A DNA stretch of 64,000 nucleotides, from NCBI GenBank assembly GCA_002270565.1, contig NQMI01000132.1:66482-130481 (forward strand). The letters are read 5' to 3'. A model generated the notes under the pieces. That model was not told the DNA's origin and did no database searches. It saw only the letters and a list, made by a program, of their open reading frames with translations. This DNA is from Stenocarpella maydis (lineage: Eukaryota > Ascomycota > Sordariomycetes > Diaporthales > Diaporthaceae). Both the position numbers and the translations under genes were made by a program. Shown in pieces: positions 55,301-64,000 of this stretch (position 1 is the first letter of the stretch; each line of letters starts with the position of its first letter).

Positions 55301-58300
55301 TCGGACGAGCAGTGAGGCTGTTAAATAATACTGGTGGGCTCTACAGCCACGACGGTATGCGCAGGGAGAGCAGCAGGAGATGCAAAATTATCAATGCTGT
55401 CGAAACAATGTCGGTGTGCCCAACCGGGTCTCGGCTCGACAGCAGCAGGAGATATGGTGTGGACGCGCAGTATAAGTATCTTGAGAAGGGGGGAGGGGAG
55501 GGGGGTGGGAGTGTTTTGGCGAGACGAGGGAGGTAAAAGACGCAAGGTCTCAAGGCTGAGGCAGGTATGATGACATGGGACGAACAGACGAGACAAGGCG
55601 AGATGAGGCCAGGCCATGCCATGCCAGGCAGGCGGGCGGGCGCGTGCTATACATACCCAATCCCAATGTATTGCCCGGACTGGACCCGATGTTGGTGGTG
55701 GTCATGGTGGATGGGGATGGGGCGTGCTGGTGGGACCTACACTACTCGGTATCTACGCTACCGAGAACAGCCCAGGTCGAGCCGAGTACTACACCGCATA
55801 GATACTAGGCATGTACGTAGGTACCTATTTCTTTCACGAGCGGGCGCCAGCCGGATTAGTAATTGCGAGTTGGCGAAAACAGAATCGAATCGGTCGGAAT
55901 CTGCCAGCTCATGATATACCACCATGGACTGCAGCCTCCCCATGCCTCCGGCTTGTTTCTTCAGTACCCGCAAGTACATTCATTGCATTGCATTGCATGC
56001 CTAGTTCAGCCGGATGGGCCACGTCTCACGGAATGCTGGCGCCTGCCTCGGTCTGCCTCCTTCTCTTGGGTTCATCTGGCTTTTTTCATTCCTGGGCAGG
56101 GTCGAGATCCGAGGCTGCCGAGGAGGAGGAGGAGGCGGCGTGGCTGGGCAATGAGCCCTGCTGGGTGAGAGAAACGGCCGCCCAGCCAAGGAGCTGTAGT
56201 GTAAGCTCCAGATGTCCCTGGACCCTCCAGGGCTGGGCAAGGCTCGGGAGTCGCACACTGTGGGCCGACTGTGCGGGGTTGCCAGTGCACCACCTAGTTA
56301 ATCTGTAGGTAATGTGATTGAGCACCCATGTGTCCGTCCCTTATATCCCTGCAACCAAGCTGCCGCAAGACTTCTTCTCTCGACAACATCGTCTTCGTCT
56401 TGGCGTTCTCTGTCCCTCCTCTTCCGCCTCCTCCGGTCCATCCGCAGACTCCGGTCCAGTCACGCCAATCTTCCATCGCATGACGGGGGCCTTGGCCGCA
56501 CTATTGCGCAAAAGGTCGATAAGCCAGCCTAATAAGCAGTCTCAAGTGCTGACTCTCGCTCCTCCCACCATAATGGCCGGTTGCACAATAGTCAGGCGCG
56601 ACTACAAGCATAAGAGCGAGATGATCAGCCCATGAGTCACTGTGAGTAGTTGTTGTCGGTCTACGCCGCTGACATACGCAGATAACGCCAATGAGCCGGG
56701 CCGCAAGCAGTTCGGAGGCTTTTTGTTCTTGTCATTGTTGTTGTTTCCGCTGGGCGTCGCGCAAGCAGACCCCAAGCGACGAACTGGTATGCTTCCATAT
56801 TTGTCTAGTCAGCTGAACTTGCTGCGGCCAGGAGAGCGTCCTCACCATCCTACGGATTCCTGTGCGGCGCCGCGCGGGCGCAATCCCGCAATCCAACGCG
56901 GACGGGACATCGGGTTTCAGCTTCGACCTCCGCCAAGTTCCAACTGCTCACGCTGCCCCTGGACAGCGGCCCCGTTTCGTTTCGCCTCAAGCTTTACATC
57001 GAGACGCGACATAGGTGGCCGCATGTTTGACCAAATACCGAGCTGTCTCGTACGATATCCCTACCCAACCCAGCGCAATCTGGCGACTAGCCACTTCTGC
57101 CACTATTGGCATCGGCCTTGACCTGCTGCGATCGTCGATTTCGCCGGTGCCGTGCAGTTTATTGTCCACGGGGCCACGCCTAGTGTCACGACGTCAATCT
57201 GGAGCTCCCTCCCCTGTCACAGTGTCAGGATCTGCCGGCATCTACGGAGCCTCAAGATTGCGATAAGGACCCGTGAGCTTTTCACCCACGCCTTTGCGCC
57301 CGGGCCGCAAAAAAATAATAGACTACACGTCAGCTACGTTCATCCTGCACCAGAGCGTTGGATCGTTGGTCTTACACTACGTGCCACCATAATGCAGCAT
57401 GGGGTCCAATTCCAGCGCCACGGGATTTGAGTAAATCTGGCAAGCTGTGCTACATCCAGAATCCCCGGATTCTAAGACCGACGTCGCACAGAATCTGTCA
57501 GATTCTGCCTTGCTGGCCATGATCCTTGCAAGACTGCAAAGCGTTGCATGCAGGCCCTAACCGAACCCACGAAGCCTTTCACGCCTGGCTCGGACCTATC
57601 GGGACGCACACTACACACCACAATGTAGCCTGGCCGCTGCCAGCCTTTGGTCAGCCCGTTACCGTTAACGACCTAGTATGGCACACACCGTAGCAGATGT
57701 GCTCGCTATGTATCAACTCAACAGTAGCGCAAAAAGCCACAAAGTCTGCCGCCCGGCTTTTGCTGTGGGGCTGTCTACACTAAGACTCGGGCTTCGGGCG
57801 CGAGAGGAAGACAGACGCTCATCTTGTCTATTTCCATGATTAAGCCGGCGCGAGGGCTCCCTTTCCCTGTCCGTCTGACCTGACATCTGCAGGGTGATCA
57901 TGCAACAATTTGCCCATCTTGATGCAGGGTGGGAATTGCAAAGAATTTCTTGTCCGAAGGTGCCGTAAAGCATCCCTCCTTTATCCAACCACCCATACTT
58001 CGGGCTCGGTGGTTTCCACAATGCCGTCGCCAGACAGCTGCTAACACCGGTATCGCCATTAACCGAAGACGCTGGCCTCGATCTACACTCTTGCAGCCGA
58101 TCAGTCACACTCACTCTCGGATGAGATGGATGGTCGACTCCCCAACCTTGTTCGGCCGCAGCGGAATTTCCAAACCCACACAATCCCGCTGAGCTCCGAC
58201 TCCAGGCGAGAGACACTCCTCGTCCGGACTGGGGCATTGCGACAGGTCTTTGGCCTGGTCTCTTCTGCTCCTAGGAGTGCTTGCTCTCAAGAAAAGCAGA

Positions 58301-60887
58301 CGGCCACTTGCGCCGGACTTGGAGTGTCTGACGTCCGGGTCATGACTAATCCTCCAGATGTGCTCTTACAAAGTTGGACATGGCACCCCAGGCCGGACAA
58401 TCGCCGCTCGCTGCCGAATGCACGGCGGTCGATTGGTACCCACTTTTCCCGTGAAACCCCTGATTCCTGTGTTGATGACGAAGGAGCTTGGTATTTACAT
58501 GATCCTTGATCATGGCTCTGGTATTCTTCGTCAACTATTCTAGATCGACTCACAACTTGCGGCGGGATTAAAGTGTGGTAATTTAGATGGCCAGACTAGG
58601 TACCATGGGTATCACGCAATGCGCTGCTGGCACTCATGTGACTGTTGCGTGCGGAGGTCCAGTCGCTGAAAGCGTGTTATTTCTGCCAACGACTGTGTCG
58701 AGGCTGAACCCAACATTTACACTACAGCCCGCAGAAGTCCGCAGGATATTGCAGAGGATCGGACCAAGGCTGGTACATTCAATGTTCGCTCCCTTGATAC
58801 CGTAAAACTCTGTGCAGGTCGCACTGCGGCCGACGTACTACTGACCCGTCATTGCCGTTCGCAGAAGCTCTTTCAGTCGAGGTACTGACCAATCAAGTTT
58901 TCCCCCATAGAAGTTCATGTAGTGGTTTCCCAATATCTCGTGTGCACCAGGCACTCATTCTCCCGGCGTGCACGTACTACTTAGTTGAATCTCTCCGGCA
59001 ACCATCGAAAAGTGACCGAGTCCTTCACGTGACGCCAACAAAAATGAGTGAGGCGGCGAGGCCATGCATCTCCGCACGGCAACGTCCTCCTTGAGTGACG
59101 AGAATTGACCTCGTAAGAGGCCTGCTACCAAGAAGGGCTCAGATTTTCGTCTGAATTTCGGGCCCAGGCATTAAAATTGGAATTGGGCTCGTCCAATAGA
59201 CTGAGGGCAAGTCCCCAGGCTACAACCAACATTTGGGCTTGACTCTTGGAAGCCGGCTTCCGTAAAAGCGCGAGGAAGGTCATACCATGTTAATGCTGGG
59301 CAATGGAGCCGTGGAAGGGTTTCTTGGTAGGTTGGTCTAGCTTGTGGCAGGTTACCAATATGTTTTCGGGTTCTTTCCGCGGGTCTCGGCGCTTGCCATT
59401 GATGGCGAGGAGCCATTGTCCAAATGGCCTCAACCACGAAGTCCTCTGAGCTCTCGAGGTGGATTGGACCGTGAGGATGTCTGGGCCCTGTCCCATACTC
59501 AGCCGATGGCTGGGACCATGTGCCATCGTGCAGGACATCTGCTGGCACACTCGCGCAACAGGCTGGCAGGCTGGGTTTCCAAAGCAGATTCCATTGTTTG
59601 CTGCGGCCCTCCTTTCTAACACATTCCACCGAAGCGGAGCGGACATATCCCTTCGGCTATTTTTCACGTCGAATGTGGATCATGTTCCATGTGGACCAAG
59701 TTGGGAAAGGAAAGTTCGGTGGCAGCTATTTCTCCGCATAGGAAGGAGGGTTCTCTCCTTCAGAACATTTGAAGTCAGTGGATTGACACGACCCAGAACC
59801 TGAGACGCCCGAATACTTGGGGATTGCAGGGTTCAGGCAAGCACATACGAGTCTGACTTACATCTCGGGTCCAACAAACTCCAGACACTCGCTCGAGACT
59901 CGCCTCGGAAGATTTGGTAGTTTTGTGAGACCAGATTAGCAAAGTTTGTATCATGGACCACCATGATTCAAAGAACCGCCGCAGCGCTTGTCCCGTGGCA
60001 GTCGCTTCGATTCCGGGCACGTCAGCTTCAGCGTGAATAGAGAAGCACTTGAATAATGAACGAGGATTGAATTAGCACAAGTCCGGCTGGCTTGCCCTAT
60101 CATACAAGCGAGGTTTCCTTCAACCACAAGTGGCCCTCTCCTAGCCTCCTCTCAACCTTTCTGCCCATGAGTCCATGAATATAGCAGTCGCCGATAAAGG
60201 AATACTGCCTTTTTTTTTTTTTTGGATCCACGTATAGGAACCTGACCCTCAGCCAGCGCCCACAGACTATAACCTCTTCGAACCAATGTCGGGAGCGACC
60301 ATTCAATGTTAATAGATACTTGTCAGTGATACCCCGCCCCACTCATATATCTCGCGTTTTCCCAAACTAAGAGCAGCGGCTCTCGCCCTGGCTACGAATA
60401 TTCATCAGGAGCAACAGCCGTGTCTGCCCTTTGGTTCGAATGGGCGGCGAACTTCAAAGGCCTCTGTACCGGATTAAGGCACGGTTGATGGACCCCGAGA
60501 ATTAAAGAGAGAGAAGAGAAAAGGACTTGGATTGGCAAATGCTCTGCTATCGTGTCCGGTATGCACATAATGAAAGTTTTATCTGACACTTTGGGCTCAG
60601 ACTTCCAGCTCGTGTCCGGGATTCCTCGCTTGAAAGCCCTGGTAAGTAACCAACTCCGATTTTTTTAAAATATTTTTTCCCCATGGCTACTGTTGTTATT
60701 GTTGTTGAATCTCAAAGTGTTGATCAGGGCGAGTGTGTCATGCGGCCCCAGCGTATTCTAGGTGACGTCATCCCCAGCCTTGTAATGGCATTCAAGCAGA
60801 GCAGGTTAATGACAGACGCTTCGACGAACCCAAAGCGAGCCTTGAGCAGCCACCCGTCGATGCCAGCATGCGGCGTCCATGGGCGTG
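55301..60887. other. 5.6-kb gene-poor intergenic region
   Basis: The longest gene-free stretch in the window. Short frames (for example 56642-57121, 57713-58237, 59171-59629) have no recognisable domains and no splice support. A T16 run lies at about 60211-60226. It may contain relics too old to recognise by eye. Confidence 0.5.
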
Positions 60888-61775
60888 TTATAGGGCTGAC
60901 CGGTCAGTCAGAGTCCACCTGCCGCCTTGCTTGCCAACCCTGCCCTCCTTCTCCAGCTTCTGCAGGACCTGTATGACCCCGCCCTGGGCCGGAAGGTGCA
61001 GCGCCTCGGGCACGTCGTGGTAGATGACCTTGACCAGCTCCATGGGCTCCCAGGATGCCGACCCCGTCGCGCCGTTGACCGACCGCAAGGTCTGGGTGAT
61101 CTGGTCCTCGCGCCGCTGGCGGTGGGATATGTACTCCCGTATCGTGGCGGGCCCGTCGTCGATGACCGGCCCATGGCCCGGGTACGCCCTGCCGGCAAAG
61201 AGCCCCTTCATCTTGTCCAGGCTGGCGAGATAGGAGGCCAGGTCCTCGAACACGGCCGTGCCTTGGCCCAGCACGTTGTCAGCCGTGAAGAGGGCGTCCT
61301 CCTCCTCGAACACAAACACCATGTGGTCCACCGTGTGACCCGGGGTGTGGACGGCAGTGAGGGTGGCCCCGTCGACGCTGAACCTCTGGCCGTCGGCTAT
61401 GTCCAGCTGGCCGTCCTCGGGCTGGTTCTTGAACACCCTTGTGTCGGCCGAGAGCGCCAGCAGGTCCCTGATGCCGCCCTGGTGGTCGCCGTGCCAGTGT
61501 GATATCAGGGCGTGCGATATGACGGCATTCTCCTCGGCAAGAGTGCGCCTGAGTGCGGCGACCCACGAGGGCTTGCCCTCGCCTGTGTCGATGAGCAGGC
61601 GGCGGGAGCCGGAGCCCACGAGATAGGTGTTTGTGCCCTGCAGCGTGAACTTGCCGGGGTTGCCGCCGAGGATGCGGATGCAGGCCGGGCTGAGCCGCTG
61701 CACCTCGGGGAGATGGGCGAGTTGGGTGGGCATTCTGGACTTTGCTGCTGCGACAGGGGCGAGTGTTGGGCGCAT
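60888..61775 (-). CDS. LACTB2-like metallo-beta-lactamase fold hydrolase
   Basis: A single exon of 295 residues. The metal-binding signature is HWHGDHQGG (His 93, His 95, Asp 97, His 98), followed by PGHTVDHM and TADNVLGQGT and then AYPGHGPV, so all metal ligands are present. The C-terminal part (HRQRREDQITQTLRSVNG, VIYHDVPEALHLPAQGGV, QVLQKLEKEGRV) is the winged-helix end typical of LACTB2. The opening VQRLSPACIRILGGNPGKFT is shared with fungal LACTB2 and with the atrochrysone-type carboxyl thioesterases that release anthraquinone polyketides. No polyketide synthase is in this window, so a housekeeping or orphan role is as likely as a biosynthetic one. The start could also be Met15 (61733). 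Confidence 0.88.
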   Translation of the reverse strand: MRPTLAPVAAAKSRMPTQLAHLPEVQRLSPACIRILGGNPGKFTLQGTNTYLVGSGSRRLLIDTGEGKPSWVAALRRTLAEENAVISHALISHWHGDHQGGIRDLLALSADTRVFKNQPEDGQLDIADGQRFSVDGATLTAVHTPGHTVDHMVFVFEEEDALFTADNVLGQGTAVFEDLASYLASLDKMKGLFAGRAYPGHGPVIDDGPATIREYISHRQRREDQITQTLRSVNGATGSASWEPMELVKVIYHDVPEALHLPAQGGVIQVLQKLEKEGRVGKQGGRWTLTDRSAL

Positions 61776-63095
61776 TCAGGCCGGTGCCACTGCTGCGGTC
61801 CGCGGGTGCATAAGCAAGCTGGTCTGCTGTAGATAATGTAAGCCGGTTCTGACCAGGAGCCGAGGCATCGCCATGTCTAGGCGGGATGAGGTGCAAACGC
61901 CCTCAGCCCAAGGTTCGCCGAGCCGGTGCCGGGACTGGCCGTCGGTAGAGGATCATTCCATGCGTGAGATGCTTGCCTGCGTGCTGCCTAATCATTTTAC
62001 GTGGGGTCTCGGGGAAATGACAAATGTCTGTCTGCTCGTGTTCAATATACAGCAAGCGATGAGCTGGAGGGGCGTATGGAATCATGAGCCAGCCAGCCGC
62101 TGGGATATATCTACCACGTAGACTATACGGAGTATATATGTTACCTGTCTCTCAGCCCCATGCCTCGTACCCATATTCTCGGATGACGCGAAGTGCATGT
62201 CTGGAAGGTCCAGTACAGAAATACATAGTACGCTGCTGGTATCTAAAATGACAACTGCAGTCATGCTAGATGATTATTAGTTTTATTACCAGCATGCACA
62301 CTACCAAGCAGACTGCTTGACTACAGTGGGTGAGAATGTCAGGGGCCAGCCGCTATAGATCCCTGCGCCTACCAGTGCGATAAGCTTTTGCCCCCGGCTC
62401 CTGGGCCGCTGCAGGGTGGCCGATAAGAATTTACAGCACAGGGCGTCCCCTCCCTTAGCTACTTGCTACCTAAGGTACTTACTAGTGGACAGAAGAAAGC
62501 CGGACGCCCTCGAAATAAATGACATGTGCTAGTTGCACAACTTTCCGAAGGTGCTCCCACTCGCATGTGGTCGGTGGTCTGGCCGAATCGCTCCTATACT
62601 GAACAGTCAGTCCCGGTGAGTACGATTGACCAAGCTGTCTGTCTGCCAGTCACTCGCTCCGCGACCGAGCCGTGAGGCCACACACAGGCTGACTTACTTA
62701 CTCCTCGTGTGCATGCAGGTCGTTGTCTCTTGCGCCCTCGCATCCACGTCGCAGCCTCACCCGGATCGCCATCCTCGTTCGACAGTCCCGCCCTCCGCAC
62801 CACCCCTCCGCTGAGCAGCGCTTCCTGGGGCATTGCGGACGGCCAGACAAGCTACAGGACGAGGTCTCGCCATTACAAGGTCGCTTGTCCCGGGCCTTGG
62901 ATCCGACCGGCCTCACCACCAGGACTTATTCCTCCCGGCTGGGCCCTCGTCACGAACCTCTGCACCCGAAGTCGAGCTCGACACTGCACAGCACGCGCCT
63001 TCACCCACAATAGTGTGTTGTCTAGCGACAGACTCCCTGCGGTGGCCGCAATAATTGGTTGGATCTTGTAAGAGCAGGGAAAGAAAATACTCAAA
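61776..63095. other. Intergenic between divergent LACTB2-like gene and UBP8
   Basis: Promoters of both genes. No other gene recognised. Confidence 0.6.
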
Positions 63096-64000
63096 ATGTC
63101 TACTCGCCCGCAAACGCCGGCGTCTCCCAAGAACGTGAAGATCAACGACCCTGTGCAGGGCGTTCCCGTCTTTGGCTGCGGTACGGCTCTGCCACACCCC
63201 TTTTCAAATGCGCATTTGCCATCACACCAGGAAGCTGACAAGAGGCGTAGAGCACGCACAACGCCTCCTGACTCAGAGCCAAGACACTACAAACACATGC
63301 ATACAGCACTACAAGGCCATCCTGCGCTCCATATTCGACAATGTCCCCATCATCCCCCAGATGCGCAAGGACTCGGACGGCAAGGTCATTAGTACCCTTA
63401 CCAGCAACTACCTGTGCCTGCAGTGCCCGGCCATTGAGAAGGAGGAGACTATGGCAAAGCACGGCACTAAGAAAGGCCATCGCTTCTGTATGTTGTCATG
63501 ATATGACTGTGCTGCAGTTTTCTGTTCCGAGCTGACACGCGGCGGCCCAAAGTTATCGACTCCAGGAGTGGCTCACTGTTCTGCCACATGTGCGATGACT
63601 TTGTCTGGGATCCGACACTGGAGGACCTCCGGAATCGCAAGATTGATACCGGCACGTTTTCAAGTGAGACTGATACCCCCTGCCCCTTTCCAGCTGGCAG
63701 CATCCATGCCCGGGCTTTCGAGCTGCTGCACATTCACAACTTGTCCTTTTTGCCGTGCGCACCAGCTGACAACAACCTTCAGGTCGCAAGAGGAAGTACG
63801 ATGAGCTTCTGGCCGAGGCCATCAAAGAGGACCCCAAGATCATCACCGCAAATACCATAATGCCATCTTGTCGCGCTGATGGTCTGCGTGGTATATACAA
63901 CGCTGGCGCAACCTGCTACCAGAACGTCATCCTTCAGAGTTTCCTGCACAACCCTATCCTGCGGAACTTTTACCTGAGTGACGGCCACTCGAGCAGTGCT
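63096..64000 (+). CDS. UBP8: Ubiquitin hydrolase Ubp8 (SAGA deubiquitinase), 3' partial
   Basis: Exons 63096-63180, 63284-63487, 63553-63663 and 63783 onward join in phases 1, 1 and 1; the gene runs off the window. The ZnF-UBP domain is spread over the first exons: FGC...NTCIQHYKAILRSIFDN, NYLCLQCPAI, KHGTKKGHRF, and SLFCHMCDDFVWDPTLEDL. The catalytic domain begins in the last exon with GLRGIYNAGATCYQNVILQS, where the Cys of ATCY is the nucleophile. Ubp8 with Sgf11, Sus1 and Sgf73 forms the module of SAGA that removes ubiquitin from histone H2B. The Cys box has Ala before Thr-Cys, where most family members have Asn or Ser. The first junction (acceptor agccaag at 63283) was chosen because it keeps frame and restores the NTC-x-QHYK block. 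Confidence 0.9.

Overview
The window is nuclear DNA of a filamentous ascomycete, most likely a Sordariomycete. The genes carry short GT-AG introns (mostly 50-170 nt) with CTAAC/CTGAC-type branch points. The gene set is typical of Pezizomycotina (diphthamide, GPI-anchor, rhomboid, pericentrin-like, metacaspase, HeLo-domain and SAGA deubiquitinase genes), and genes lie on both strands without operons. All exon coordinates below were read by eye from splice signals and phase. Intergenic DNA of 0.5-5.6 kb separates the genes and holds simple repeats and gene relics.

Layout: 1-1053 DPH7 (5' cut by the window edge); 2161-4216 GAA1 (-); 4858-5865 RBD2 rhomboid (-); 7322-11843 mitochondrial aconitase ACO1 (-), interrupted by a 1.76-kb insertion that encodes a GIY-YIG/C2H2 protein on the same strand; 13790-14263 BUD20 (+); 16096-16950 relic of a medium-chain reductase (-); 19042-21593 MFS transporter with a very long cytosolic N-terminus (+); 22567-23307 GAR1 (-); 24229-29042 giant coiled-coil CM1/PACT pericentrin-like protein (+); 30039-30987 3' half of a metacaspase (-), then a 14-N assembly gap; 31488-32088 MRP2 (+) and 32756-34213 Arb2-domain protein (+); 34190-34721 what looks like the 5' exons of the same metacaspase (-); 37640-38560 ankyrin-repeat relic (-); 38819-39787 amyloid-motif ORF (-), divergent from 41098-42397 HeLo-domain protein (+); 43364-45638 hypothetical protein (-); 49648-51894 mucin-like single-pass membrane protein (+); 53228-55276 YTP1-like membrane protein (-); 60888-61775 LACTB2-like metallo-beta-lactamase (-); 63096-64000 UBP8 (+, 3' cut).

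Two places stand out. (1) The aconitase gene is split at the conserved stretch GAIIEY / FGPG by a segment encoding a GIY-YIG nuclease-like domain, a C2H2 finger and a PCNA-box-like tail: a candidate nuclear homing-type or selfish element living in a spliceosomal intron of a housekeeping gene. The simplest splice across it does not keep the reading frame, so either the splicing is unusual or the gene is broken. (2) At 37.6-42.4 kb a HET-S-type HeLo gene ends in two 21-residue amyloid-like repeats. The divergent neighbour carries the same kind of motif near its N-terminus (9 of 17 residues identical to the second repeat), the signature of a fungal NLR/HeLo programmed-cell-death pair. The partner looks decayed, with an ankyrin relic just downstream.

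The 30-34.7 kb region needs care: a metacaspase appears to be split by a 3.1-kb block holding two other genes and bordered by Ns. This is either a real rearrangement or a scaffolding error.
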